This document shows positions 16,842-25,967 of a stretch of 64,000 nt of DNA, in pieces; the first letter of the stretch is position 1, and every line of letters begins with the position of its first letter. The stretch spans positions 1 to 64,000 of the forward strand of contig NZ_FNHQ01000006.1 of the NCBI RefSeq assembly GCF_900103535.1, in the 5' to 3' direction. Both the position numbers and the translations under genes were made by a program. The DNA is from Megasphaera paucivorans (lineage in GTDB: Bacteria; Bacillota; Negativicutes; Veillonellales; Megasphaeraceae). The notes below the pieces were generated by a model that was given only the letters and a program-made list of their open reading frames with translations, was not told the origin of the DNA and made no database searches.

Positions 16842-19800
16842 TCAATAGGATTTGTAAGTTTGATATATATGATTGGTTTCTTCGGATGGCTCTATAGCTA
16901 ATTCACTTCTTAACGTGATCACACACTGCCGATATACCCTTTCCAATAGTGACTTATTATGTTGTTCTCCATAACATTGCATTTTTAATTGATACGCTCT
17001 TTCCCAGCAATTATCAATTTTCAATATACGCTCTGCCCATGAAAATGCCTGTTCATATTCTTTTTGCTGTACATACAAACTTGACAATTTTTCCGCGCTT
17101 TTAATCGCCATAAGTTGCAGACGGTCACGCTCCCGCAGTGATACATCATCCAAATATTCACCGGCAAGATATTCGCCTTCATACAAAGCGAGTGCTCGCA
17201 GAAACAGTTGCTTACTTTGTTCTTTATCTCTGCGGAGCCATGTGTCCGCTTCCATAACAGCACGTTCAAACTGTTCTACATCAGTCAAGCACGCTGCATT
17301 GATTACTAATTGCAGGGATGTATCTTTTTTTACAATAAATTTGCTTTCCGTTCTAGGCTTGCGGTCGGGCTCCAAAATTTTTATCAATTGATTTAAAACA
17401 ACCTTAAAATTTCCAAGTGCAACTTTCTTTTCCACATCCGGCCAAAGAAACAGCATTAATTTTTCCTTGTCAACCGGTGCCTCCCGCATAGCAATCAATA
17501 AAAATAACAATTGCTTTGCTGCTTTACGATGCCATTTTTGACTGCTGATTTCCTGCCCTTGACACAAAATCTTAAAACCACCAAACGTCTTTATATATAA
17601 AGTCGGAAAATACTCTTGTTTCAAGCGATGACAAGATTGCAAAGAATCTTGCTGTAAAAATTCATAATATTCTCGAAACGGGACAATGGTAAAACCCGTC
17701 ACATCTCCCAAAAAAGTTTTTTGTTCCAATAAAAAAGAAACATGATATTTTTTACAGTAATAAAGTAATTGTTCATATGAATTGCAGAATTTTTTTTGTT
17801 CTTTCAAATGGTAATATTGATAAGTGAGCTGCCAATAACATGCAGATTGTCCAAAATAGTCTCCACATTTTTCAAACAAAGCTAACGCTTTGCAGGAATA
17901 CGCCTCTCCTTCATTATAATGACGGCATAACGCTGCGCTCATACCTAACGTATGATACATCATAGCCGTAAACCAAGCATCATGGCCTTTTTCAGAAATA
18001 GCAATAGCCTGCAAGCCTATTTGCTCTGCTTCTGTCCAGTTACCGTCAAGTGCCTCCATTAAACATCGGCCTTCATATATTTCTGTTTTCCCGCGTTCTA
18101 TTCCTAATTCATCTGCCATTATCTGTGCCTTTTCATAGGCTTGCCGGCAAATTTCTCTCGTGTGGCGATAATCCAACAGCAATGCATGTCCCGTTCTCAC
18201 ATAACCAATGACTGCAATAAAAGGAGATTGTATTTTATCAGCAAAAATAATACTGGAACGAGCATATTTCAAAGCACGTTCCGAATCTCCCATGTAGGAA
18301 TAACAAAGAGACAAAATCAATGAACTTTCACGAAAGGAGCAGGGTGTGCGATCTATATCTTCAGATTTTAATTTTCGTTCCAGCAAGGTTATTACTTTTT
18401 GTATTTGACCTGTACGCAGCAAGATTCGAGCCTGTAGATTATTTTTATCAACCCTGTTAAAGGGGACCACATGATGACGCAGCCGTAAATATCGTTCTGC
18501 CCTGCGAGACTGTCCATGATTGATCGCATTTTCACTCATAAGGTATAAAAGCTCGCCTTTTTCATCCTCCTGCCTGCTCCCCAGTAGTTTATACGCCTGA
18601 CGCAGGTACTTTTGAGCCTGATTGGGCTGGATGATATCAAGATATACTTCTCCTAAACCATGACAGCTCTGACTCCAACCTAAAAAATCATGTTTGTCCT
18701 TAAATTGTTTTTCTGCTTGTTTATACCAATAGACAGCTTTTCCATAGGAACTGGAAAAACGTGCCCAGTCCCCCAAAGCTAAGTATATACAAGGATTTTG
18801 CTGATATTTATGGGGCAATTTAAATAGATAGTCACCAAAAACTTTTTGTCTGCCGCTGTTCACCCAATACCGGCAAACTTGTGCCAGAATCTCAGACGCT
18901 TTTTGCCACTGTTCTGCTAAAATATAAAAATGAAGTGCCGATTCGCTGGAATTTTGTTTGTAATAAAACTCTCCAATATTTTTATATATGATTTTTATAT
19001 TTTGAAAACGAACAGCCGCTTCAAGTCGTAAAAATTCTTTAAATAGCGAATGGTAGCGATACACCCGATTTCCTATACGTGAGATAAAAAGTCCTGTTTT
19101 AATCACAGATTCCAGCAAATCAATCGCATCAACAGGTGCGTCCCGGCAAACTATTTCCCGGCAATACGCTAAATCAAAATTCTCAACCAGCGATGTCATC
19201 ATAAGAAAATTTTGTATTTCCGGAGCTTGCCGGCTAAAGACATCATGACTCAAATATTCAAAAAAATGTTCCATTCCAATATGACTGCTGGCATCTACCA
19301 TCAAATGCCCTGGATTTTCCTTAAATTGATTCGCCAATAGCTTGACAACAATAATCCAGCCCTCCGTTTGCTCCCATATCATATTTATCTCTTGCTTTTC
19401 AAGAGAAGACGAGGTGACTAAATGAAGAAATTCTTCTATTTCGTCAGAAGTAAAAAGAAAGTCAGTAGGAAAAAAATCAAGAACGCTTCCTTTCATGCGC
19501 AATCGTTCTATCTGCGGTAAATTAACATACTCCCGTGACAAAATAATCACATGAATATGTGCCGGAATGCTGGCCAGAAAACGATCAAAGAATGTACAGA
19601 TATCAGAATCTTTTTGGACACTTTGCCAATCATCAATGACTACATACCCTTCTGCCTCAAGAGTATCAAATTTTTCAATTCCCAGCATGAGACTAAAAAA
19701 AAGGATATTCCAGCTTAAATCATCTTCCTGTTCTACATGGGCACAATACCATGATTTAATCCCAGGAAATAACGAATCCATTGCCGCTGCCAAATAAATA

Positions 19801-20039
19801 GAAAAAAAGTATAAACTGCTGTCCTCCGGCCCTAGATTATACCATCCCAAGGGTAAGCGCTGTTGTTTTTCTGACAAATATTGTACTAAAGTCGTTGTCT
19901 TTCCATATCCTGCTCCAGCAGTCAAAACAGTCACGGGATACTGGAGAATTTTTGATAATTTTGAATAAAGTTTTCTTCTTGGTATCACTTTATCATCTAA
20001 AGTTGGTACTGTTATTTTACTAACTAATATATCCCTCAT
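16842..20039 (-). CDS. Large STAND-ATPase transcriptional activator: MalT-like NTPase, TPR array, C-terminal BTAD/SARP DNA-binding module
   Basis: A 1065-residue signal-transduction ATPase. The N-terminal NTPase resembles MalT (Walker A AGAGYGKTTT at residues 41-50; Walker B in GYVVIDDWQS near 140). The middle is a long helical TPR-like region (residues about 350-780). The last 250 residues begin LYIKTFGGFKILCQGQEIS and contain a winged helix ending LMLFLWPDVEKK, then a BTAD helical domain with LYEGEYLAGEYLDD. This is AfsR-like content with the DNA-binding module at the other end. Start: the ATG before RDILVSK with AAGGAGA upstream; an ORF six codons longer is less supported. Likely activates the adjacent MFS/CoA-transferase operon on ligand and ATP binding. 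Confidence 0.85.
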   Translation of the reverse strand: MRDILVSKITVPTLDDKVIPRRKLYSKLSKILQYPVTVLTAGAGYGKTTTLVQYLSEKQQRLPLGWYNLGPEDSSLYFFSIYLAAAMDSLFPGIKSWYCAHVEQEDDLSWNILFFSLMLGIEKFDTLEAEGYVVIDDWQSVQKDSDICTFFDRFLASIPAHIHVIILSREYVNLPQIERLRMKGSVLDFFPTDFLFTSDEIEEFLHLVTSSSLEKQEINMIWEQTEGWIIVVKLLANQFKENPGHLMVDASSHIGMEHFFEYLSHDVFSRQAPEIQNFLMMTSLVENFDLAYCREIVCRDAPVDAIDLLESVIKTGLFISRIGNRVYRYHSLFKEFLRLEAAVRFQNIKIIYKNIGEFYYKQNSSESALHFYILAEQWQKASEILAQVCRYWVNSGRQKVFGDYLFKLPHKYQQNPCIYLALGDWARFSSSYGKAVYWYKQAEKQFKDKHDFLGWSQSCHGLGEVYLDIIQPNQAQKYLRQAYKLLGSRQEDEKGELLYLMSENAINHGQSRRAERYLRLRHHVVPFNRVDKNNLQARILLRTGQIQKVITLLERKLKSEDIDRTPCSFRESSLILSLCYSYMGDSERALKYARSSIIFADKIQSPFIAVIGYVRTGHALLLDYRHTREICRQAYEKAQIMADELGIERGKTEIYEGRCLMEALDGNWTEAEQIGLQAIAISEKGHDAWFTAMMYHTLGMSAALCRHYNEGEAYSCKALALFEKCGDYFGQSACYWQLTYQYYHLKEQKKFCNSYEQLLYYCKKYHVSFLLEQKTFLGDVTGFTIVPFREYYEFLQQDSLQSCHRLKQEYFPTLYIKTFGGFKILCQGQEISSQKWHRKAAKQLLFLLIAMREAPVDKEKLMLFLWPDVEKKVALGNFKVVLNQLIKILEPDRKPRTESKFIVKKDTSLQLVINAACLTDVEQFERAVMEADTWLRRDKEQSKQLFLRALALYEGEYLAGEYLDDVSLRERDRLQLMAIKSAEKLSSLYVQQKEYEQAFSWAERILKIDNCWERAYQLKMQCYGEQHNKSLLERVYRQCVITLRSELAIEPSEETNHIYQTYKSY

Positions 20040-20320
20040 TCTGTCTCCTTCTCCCACATCGGACTTCTGCCAAAAATATTAGAATATCACCATGTTGTCT
20101 ATAGTACTATCATAATACGAAATTCATCATTCGCAAAATGCTAAAGAAGAATAATTACCTGATATACATTTTTTATAACTATAACATAAATATCACATAT
20201 GCAATATAGATTTTATCATATTTGAATTTTAAAAAAAACAATCGACCATAAGCCTAATCTATGATATGATAATATTCAGGTTATATATACCATTAAAATT
20301 ATTATTTGGGGGCAGAGATA

Positions 20321-21193
20321 ATGAAAGAATACACACCGTTCAAATCAGGCAAAGTGCGCGAAGTCTATGACGCCGGTGACAGCATCATCATGGTTGCCAC
20401 AGACCGCATTTCCGCCTTTGACCACATTCTTAAAAACAAAATCACACAAAAAGGCGCTATTTTGACTCAAATGTCCAAATTCTGGTTTGATCTTACAAAA
20501 GATATCATCCCAAATCATATGATTTCCGTTGATGCTAAAGATATGCCTGAATATTTTCAACAAAAAGAATTCAATGGTAACAGCATGAAATGCAAAAAAC
20601 TGACCATGATTCCCATGGAGTGCATTGTCCGCGGCTACATCACCGGCAGTGGCTGGGAAAGTTACAAAGAAACAGGAGCGGTCTGCGGAATTCAATTACC
20701 GGAAGGACTTGTCGAATCAGACAAACTGCCTGAACCGATTTTCACTCCCAGTACAAAAGCTGAAATTGGCGATCATGATGAAAATGTAACTCTTGAACAG
20801 GGTATGGAATATCTCGAAAAAGCATTTCCTGGAAAAGGCAGGGAATATGCCGAAAAAATACGCGACTATACTCTTGCCCTCTACAAAAAATGTGCAGATT
20901 ACGCACTTTCTCATGGCATTATCATTGCTGATACTAAATTTGAATTTGGTCTCGATGATGCAGGCAATATCGTACTTGGCGATGAAATGCTGACACCTGA
21001 CAGTTCTCGTTTCTGGCCTCTCGCAGGCTATAAACCCGGTCAATCTCAACCTTCTTATGATAAACAGTTTGTCCGTGATTGGCTGAAAGCCAATCCAGAC
21101 AATGATTTCCTTTTGCCTCAAGAAGTCATTGTCAAAACGATTGAGAAATATAAAGAAGCTTATCAGATGCTGACAGGTAAAGAATTTAAATAA
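20321..21193 (+). CDS. purC: Phosphoribosylaminoimidazole-succinocarboxamide synthase (SAICAR synthetase)
   Basis: A 290-residue enzyme of de novo purine synthesis joining CAIR and aspartate with ATP. Signatures: KSGKVREVYDAGDSIIMVATDRISAFD (in two parts, residues 7-33), the PROSITE-like stretch PMECIVRGYITGSGW near 100, and IIIADTKFEFG plus LGDEMLTPDSSRFW near 210-235. The longer Firmicutes/eukaryote-like type (about 290 rather than 240 residues). The start is the ATG before KEYTPFK, five codons inside a TTG-initiated frame. It stands alone, not in a pur operon. No purine riboswitch or PurR box was recognised upstream. Confidence 0.95.
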   Translation: MKEYTPFKSGKVREVYDAGDSIIMVATDRISAFDHILKNKITQKGAILTQMSKFWFDLTKDIIPNHMISVDAKDMPEYFQQKEFNGNSMKCKKLTMIPMECIVRGYITGSGWESYKETGAVCGIQLPEGLVESDKLPEPIFTPSTKAEIGDHDENVTLEQGMEYLEKAFPGKGREYAEKIRDYTLALYKKCADYALSHGIIIADTKFEFGLDDAGNIVLGDEMLTPDSSRFWPLAGYKPGQSQPSYDKQFVRDWLKANPDNDFLLPQEVIVKTIEKYKEAYQMLTGKEFK

Positions 21194-21231
21194 ATACAAA
21201 AAGAATTCACACATACATCTTTCTTCATAAG

Positions 21232-21276
21232 AAACAGACAGCACTGCTGCATTTATTGTAACAGTACTGTCTGTTT
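21232..21276 (+). terminator. Terminator of purC
   Basis: AAACAGACAGCACTG pairs with CAGTACTGTCTGTTT around a short loop (one mismatch), followed by a T-run. Confidence 0.85.
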
Positions 21277-21283
21277 TTTATAT

Positions 21284-21318
21284 AATAAAAACCATCTGCC
21301 GTAAATATGGCAGATGGT
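21284..21318 (-). terminator. Terminator of the TSCPD gene
   Basis: ACCATCTGCC and its complement form a 10-base stem with an 8-base loop; a TTTTT tract follows on the minus strand, 50 bases past the TSCPD stop. Confidence 0.85.
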
Positions 21319-21368
21319 AACAAATACTACGTTCCCCCTTAACAGTATCGTCTATTATTTATACAACA

Positions 21369-21614
21369 TTAAGAACGGACGTACTTTTTTAACGCCTTGG
21401 AGAATTGATCTGGACATGATGTTTCTTTATTTCCACAGTGAATACCAGATAATCTGGCTATAACATCTTCTATCCGCATACCTTCCACAAGTTTTCCTAT
21501 TCCCTGCAGATTGCCTGAACAACCACCCACAAAAGAAACTTGTTTTACAATTCCATCCTTAATATCAAATGAAATTTCGCGTGAACAAACTCCTTGCGGT
21601 TCATATGTATACAT
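21369..21614 (-). CDS. TSCPD domain protein (TIGR03905 family)
   Basis: An 81-residue protein with the family pattern: CSREISFDIKDGIVKQVSFVGGCSGNLQGI, then LVEG, then GIHCGNKETSCPDQFSKAL. TSCPD is named after the C-terminal Thr-Ser-Cys-Pro-Asp motif, here ETSCPDQ. The domain also occurs at the C-terminus of some ribonucleotide reductases and may bind metal; the stand-alone function is unknown. AGGAGG precedes the start. Monocistronic. Confidence 0.88.
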   Translation of the reverse strand: MYTYEPQGVCSREISFDIKDGIVKQVSFVGGCSGNLQGIGKLVEGMRIEDVIARLSGIHCGNKETSCPDQFSKALKKYVRS

Positions 21615-21757
21615 TATATAATAACCTCCTGAAATGGTTCTATAGGGAAAAACTCCCCAATGAATCTATTATCCAATGCAGCCTATCATTTGTCAAGAAT
21701 ATAAATAGACGACACCGCCGTCGTCCATATTATATCTTAATTCACAATAAATACCGT

Positions 21758-22354
21758 TTACTTATTGCCATTTTTCTGTATGCTGCTATATTGCCGGACC
21801 CTGCTTTTGCGCCATGTAATAACAAACTTAACGCAAAAATATGCGCCTATACCCGTTCCAATCCCCAACAAAGCACCTGCTGCAACATCTGTAGGGTAAT
21901 GAACAAAGAGGTAGAGTCGTGAAAAAGCAATGAATACCGATAAGACAAATGCCGAAATTCCCCATTTTTTATAATAGCAAAATAATACAGTTGCGGAAGC
22001 AAAAGATCCATACGAATGGCAAGATGGAAACGAATAATCATTTACTGCCGGAGTATGAATCGCCATTGGCACCCAAGGATAGTCAATGCAAGGGCGCAAT
22101 CGCATAACAGCATGCTTTAATATTCCATCACCAAAAACAGCCACACAAAGAAGTGCTGCCAATAACGTGATTCCCACTTCCCTATACTCTTTGCGAAAAA
22201 ATAAAATCAATCCCAAAATAACCCATATTCCTCCATCCTTTGCAGCAGCGGAAAGACCAATCATAAAGGGCGTGAGAAAACTATGCACTACAACATGTTG
22301 CTGAATCCAAAACATACTATTCGGATCCCATACATTTACTAAAAAATCCATCAT
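21758..22354 (-). CDS. PAP2-family membrane phosphatase
   Basis: A 198-residue membrane protein with the three acid-phosphatase motifs: KHAVMRLRP (KX6RP), PSCHSYGS (a PSGH variant with Cys for Gly) and SRLYLFVHYPTD (SRX5HX3D). This matches undecaprenyl-diphosphate, phosphatidate or related lipid phosphatases with the active site outside the membrane. The start is the first of two adjacent ATG codons, with AAAGGAGATG upstream; a frame 30 codons longer is rejected. Short, five- to six-helix PAP2 proteins of this size often act on undecaprenyl diphosphate, but that is inference. Confidence 0.85.
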   Translation of the reverse strand: MMDFLVNVWDPNSMFWIQQHVVVHSFLTPFMIGLSAAAKDGGIWVILGLILFFRKEYREVGITLLAALLCVAVFGDGILKHAVMRLRPCIDYPWVPMAIHTPAVNDYSFPSCHSYGSFASATVLFCYYKKWGISAFVLSVFIAFSRLYLFVHYPTDVAAGALLGIGTGIGAYFCVKFVITWRKSRVRQYSSIQKNGNK

Positions 22355-22582
22355 TACATCTCCTTTGGCGGTATACCAAATTTCGTAACCACTAGTATAC
22401 CATAAACTTACTATACACAAAAGAGTTAAATAAAAATTAAACAACTTACCAATATACTATATATTATTTTTTATAACTACATAAACTATTATCATATATT
22501 TATTTTTTGTTTAATCTCTATTTAAATTTTTGGCTTATAGTGTAATAACGTAATTATATGTTTGAGATGTAAGGAGATAAAC

Positions 22583-24091
22583 ATGAAAAAAATACGTGAT
22601 TTATCAGTTCGCAATCGGCTTCTTTTTTCGAATTTTACTATGGTCTTTATTCCGGTACTGCTTTTACTGGTCATCGGAGGTATGATAATTATCGGACTGA
22701 GAATGACTGGCAATTCACGTGAAAAAGAAGTTTCTTTATTATGGCCGGAAAGTGGCTCCTCTTTATCCCTGCAAATGTCTCTTAGTCAATTGCGAACTCA
22801 ATTGGATCATCAAAATGATTCTCAATCATATAAATTGCAGGAAATATGTCATAATCTAGAAGAACACGGTCTCAAACTTGCAATTTTCAAGGGAAATATA
22901 CTTATTTATGAAACAAATCGGGGAGATAGCCAAAGTTTAGCAATTCAAGTACACAACCAACATCCCCAACCCGGTCCTATATTTTTATGGGATAGTCATC
23001 AACTTATTTTCCGTTATATTTCGTCAAAAACAATGATGCAGGTCTTGGCCGTCGGAAATATCCCTTTTGTCATAAAAGATAGTATTATTCCTCATGGGTT
23101 TAAAGATGTTCTGGAAACACTGGCATTTATTATTATTAGCATTGCGGCCTGTATTATTATACTTATGGGTATATACCTTTCCCATCAATTATCATTTCAA
23201 ATCATTCAACCTTTGGAAAAATTAAGATATATGACTGGAGAAATCAGTAAAGGAAATCTAAATCACCCCATTACTTCCGACACTCACGATGAATTAGGTG
23301 ATACATGCCGCGAGTTTGAAAAAATGCGTCTTCAATTGAAATCTGCTAGAGAAACCCGTGAAAAATATGAAAAAAATCGCCGTGAACTTATTGCCGGTAT
23401 TTCTCATGATCTTTCAACACCTCTCACCAGTATCAAAGGATATACCAGCGGCCTTATTGACGGCATTGCCGGCACTCCTGAAAAAAAAGAACATTATTTA
23501 GCCATGATTTATCAAACTTCTATTACTATGGAAAAACTTGTCAATACCCTTTTTTTATTTTCAAAGTTAGAATTAGGGCAGGCTCCTTTCCATTGGAAAA
23601 TGGTAAATATTCCAACCTATCTAACCCACTATATCCATGAGAACAGCACCAGCTGGCAGCTGCGGGGATTAGCCATAGAAGTTAATACACATATATTAAC
23701 CGCTGTTGTCAATATAGATCGTATGCAATTTCAGCGAGTGATAGAAAATCTAATTGAAAATAGTTTAAAGTACAAAAAAGGTCCAACTGGTAAACTTACA
23801 ATCAATCTATGGGGTATATCACCGGAACAGATACGTCTTGACTTTACCGATAACGGTATCGGCGTAAAAAAAGAAGATTTACCCAAATTATTTGATAGTT
23901 TTTACCGTGCAGATCCGGCTCGTCCCAACGTCGCTGACGGCAGCGGGCTTGGCTTGGCTATTGCAAAGCAAATCATTACTGCCATGGGAGGACTTATTTG
24001 GGCCCAGCAAACTACGGCGCAAGGGCTAACTATTTGTATAGAATTACCAAAAGTAAAGGTGGGTTCTCATGAAGAAACTTTTAATCATTGA
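22583..24091 (+). CDS. Sensor histidine kinase
   Basis: A 502-residue membrane kinase. TM1 is near residues 18-40, an extracytoplasmic sensor region of about 140 residues follows, then TM2 (LAFIIISIAACIIILMGIYL near residue 190) and HAMP. The HisKA phospho-acceptor box is ISHDLSTPLTSIKGY (His near 270), and the ATP-binding domain has N (ENLIENSLKY), G1 (DNGIGV), F and G2 (GSGLGLAIAKQI) boxes. Start: the ATG before KKIRDL, with AAGGAG upstream. The gene overlaps the response regulator by 23 bases. The order kinase-then-regulator is the reverse of the commonest layout. Signal unknown. Confidence 0.92.
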   Translation: MKKIRDLSVRNRLLFSNFTMVFIPVLLLLVIGGMIIIGLRMTGNSREKEVSLLWPESGSSLSLQMSLSQLRTQLDHQNDSQSYKLQEICHNLEEHGLKLAIFKGNILIYETNRGDSQSLAIQVHNQHPQPGPIFLWDSHQLIFRYISSKTMMQVLAVGNIPFVIKDSIIPHGFKDVLETLAFIIISIAACIIILMGIYLSHQLSFQIIQPLEKLRYMTGEISKGNLNHPITSDTHDELGDTCREFEKMRLQLKSARETREKYEKNRRELIAGISHDLSTPLTSIKGYTSGLIDGIAGTPEKKEHYLAMIYQTSITMEKLVNTLFLFSKLELGQAPFHWKMVNIPTYLTHYIHENSTSWQLRGLAIEVNTHILTAVVNIDRMQFQRVIENLIENSLKYKKGPTGKLTINLWGISPEQIRLDFTDNGIGVKKEDLPKLFDSFYRADPARPNVADGSGLGLAIAKQIITAMGGLIWAQQTTAQGLTICIELPKVKVGSHEETFNH

Positions 24092-24755
24092 AGATGATAA
24101 AGGAATTGCCGAACTGGAACGTGATTATTTAGAAGCTAACGAATTTGAAGTAGACATAGCCAACAACGGTACTATCGGCCTGCAAAGAGCACTACACAAT
24201 ACCTATTCTCTCATTCTGCTTGATATCATGCTGCCAGGGCAAGATGGTTTTACTATTTGCCGTGAAATACGTGAAGAAAAAAATATTCCTATTTTAATGG
24301 TGTCCGCACGCCGTGAAGATATTGATAAAATTCGTGGTTTAGGATTAGGTGCAGATGATTACGTTGTTAAACCTTTCAGTCCTAATGAATTAGTCGCACG
24401 TGTTAAAGCCCATATATCCCGATACCAACAATTAACTCATCCCGAATTCGACAGCAAAATTTTACGAAATGGCGAACTTGAAATTCAAATAGATTCTCAC
24501 CGCACCTTCATGAAAGACAAAGAAATCTTTCTTACAAATCGTGAATTTGAACTACTCTCTTTTTTAGCAGCAAATCCCGGCATTGTTTTCAGCAAGGAAA
24601 CATTACTTGACCGGGTATGGGGAATGGATGCCGTCGGTGATACAGCAACTGTTTCGGTTCATATCAATCGACTGCGTGAAAAAATTGAAATCGATACGGC
24701 TTCCCCGCAATATATTGAAACAGTATGGGGTGCAGGTTATCGTTTTCATCGATAA
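24069..24755 (+). CDS. OmpR-family response regulator
   Basis: A 228-residue regulator: a receiver domain with Asp9/Asp10 acidic pocket, Asp52 as phosphorylation site (LLDIMLPGQDG), Lys in VVKPFSPNEL, and a C-terminal winged helix ending VWGAGYRFHR. Its start lies inside the kinase gene, so expression is translationally coupled. Partner of the upstream kinase; the regulon is unknown, though the PAP2 and methyltransferase genes flank it. Confidence 0.93.
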   Translation: MKKLLIIEDDKGIAELERDYLEANEFEVDIANNGTIGLQRALHNTYSLILLDIMLPGQDGFTICREIREEKNIPILMVSARREDIDKIRGLGLGADDYVVKPFSPNELVARVKAHISRYQQLTHPEFDSKILRNGELEIQIDSHRTFMKDKEIFLTNREFELLSFLAANPGIVFSKETLLDRVWGMDAVGDTATVSVHINRLREKIEIDTASPQYIETVWGAGYRFHR

Positions 24756-24785
24756 AAAAAGCTATGGCACAAAAACGCCACAGCT
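24756..24785 (-). terminator. Terminator of the methyltransferase gene
   Basis: AGCTGTGGC and AGCTATGGC-type arms pair with one mismatch around an 8-base loop, and a run of seven T follows on the minus strand. It directly follows the response-regulator stop on the other strand. Confidence 0.75.
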
Positions 24786-24808
24786 CTATCCCATAAAATT
24801 ATAAAGAT

Positions 24809-25360
24809 TCACTTTCGGCATACATATATAAAAGCCGGCGGAAAATTCCGCACCTCCAAACTAACATGTACTTCACTGAAATATTGTTTCAACATGCTGC
24901 GCATCTGTAACGAATATTGGAATAGCACAAAAATGCCGCCCTGCTTTAAACCCGATTCAACAGCCATAATAATTCGTTCGCGCTCTATTTTTTCCATATT
25001 AGAAAAAGGCAGTCCCGAGATGATGCAGTCAACCCGCTTCAGGTTGTGTTTATAAAGAATATAGACAAGATTTTCTGCTTCCCGTCCCATAAGAATAGAA
25101 GGATAGCGTACTTTTAGCCGATAGTACATCAACTTATCTTGTTCTACAGCAACAACCTGACAGTTACCTTGTTTATGCTCTATAATATACTGCGTAAAAA
25201 CACCGGTTCCTGCACCCAATTCGACAATAGAATTGATATTTTGCCATAGAAGCTGTTTCAACATGGTTCTTGTCAAATAGTTAGAGCTCGGTGTTACACT
25301 TCCGACTTTACGCGGATTTTCCACAAATTCTTTCAAAAACAATACACGTTCACCAGCCAT
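24809..25360 (-). CDS. SAM-dependent methyltransferase (phospholipid N-methyltransferase-like, COG3963)
   Basis: A 183-residue class I methyltransferase. The N-terminal stretch FLKEFVENPRKVGSVTPSS is characteristic of COG3963 (PmtA/KsgA-related) proteins. Motif I is VELGAGTGVFTQYI near residue 45, the acidic residue after strand 2 is in VAVEQDKL, and motif IV-like CIISGLPFSNM is near 115. Candidate substrates are phosphatidylethanolamine or an RNA; the phospholipid-type N-terminus makes lipid more likely but this is not certain. GGGGGAGG precedes the start. Monocistronic. Confidence 0.8.
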   Translation of the reverse strand: MAGERVLFLKEFVENPRKVGSVTPSSNYLTRTMLKQLLWQNINSIVELGAGTGVFTQYIIEHKQGNCQVVAVEQDKLMYYRLKVRYPSILMGREAENLVYILYKHNLKRVDCIISGLPFSNMEKIERERIIMAVESGLKQGGIFVLFQYSLQMRSMLKQYFSEVHVSLEVRNFPPAFIYVCRK

Positions 25361-25454
25361 ATTAATTCCTCCCCCATAAAAAATTTACGTTCATATTTTT
25401 TAGTTTGAATGAACTGTACAGTTTCAGTATAAAAAATATATTTAAACATTTCGT

Positions 25455-25478
25455 AAAGGAGGCGAGACAACTATGTAA
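25455..25478 (+). other. Strong ribosome site followed by an ATG-stop pair
   Basis: AAAGGAGG is followed after ten bases by ATG directly joined to TAA, a minimal start-stop frame on the plus strand in the 210-base gap between the methyltransferase and the next gene. It may be a gene relic or chance. The rest of this gap holds only weak hairpins near 25545-25592 that may end the minus-strand gene beyond. Confidence 0.3.
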
Positions 25479-25569
25479 ATAATTCAAAAAGAACTCGTTT
25501 TGATAACCTCACAACTCGATCTATCTTCTGCTTATTATATGGATAAAAATAAGCAGCTTATCCATGTAA

Positions 25570-25863
25570 TCATGAATAAATGCTGCTTCGCGGCTGTCCC
25601 ATCAAATCTTCTACATCTTCTAATTCTTCCAGTACCGAATCATCATCTACGGCAACACTAAAAGAAAGAACCGTATGATTAAGTCCTAACACCATCCGAA
25701 TCGTACCTTCAACAATGGCATGTTGTTCTTTAAAAATAAATAAAGCTAAAATTTTGTGTCTTCCTTCTGGCTCACATGTATCCGCTTCAATTTCTACATC
25801 AGAAAGCAAACGCATACGAATATCTTCCGGTAAATCGCCCCAACGTTGTCCTGCTAAATTCAT
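25570..25863 (-). CDS. Hypothetical protein
   Basis: A 97-residue acidic soluble protein (MNLAGQRWGDLPEDIRMRLLSD at the N-terminus in two readable parts, ending in an acidic EELEDVEDLMGQ tail). AGGAG lies nine bases before the start. I do not recognise the family. A stem made by AAGCAGC and GCTGCTT overlaps the end of the gene, and a T-rich stretch on the minus strand follows, which could terminate transcription. It lies upstream of nothing on its strand; mntH, on the same strand, ends 105 bases before its start. Confidence 0.6.
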   Translation of the reverse strand: MNLAGQRWGDLPEDIRMRLLSDVEIEADTCEPEGRHKILALFIFKEQHAIVEGTIRMVLGLNHTVLSFSVAVDDDSVLEELEDVEDLMGQPRSSIYS

Positions 25864-25967
25864 CGTTTGTATACTCCTATTTTTCTAAGACTTGTATATC
25901 GTAGAATACCATAAAATCGGGAAACAAGCAAGAACTTTTCTATTTCGCACAATTAGCTGTCGGTATC

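Noticed and set aside
20040-20320. Purine riboswitch or PurR box before purC
   Set aside because: No conserved aptamer core or PurR box seen in the upstream region.
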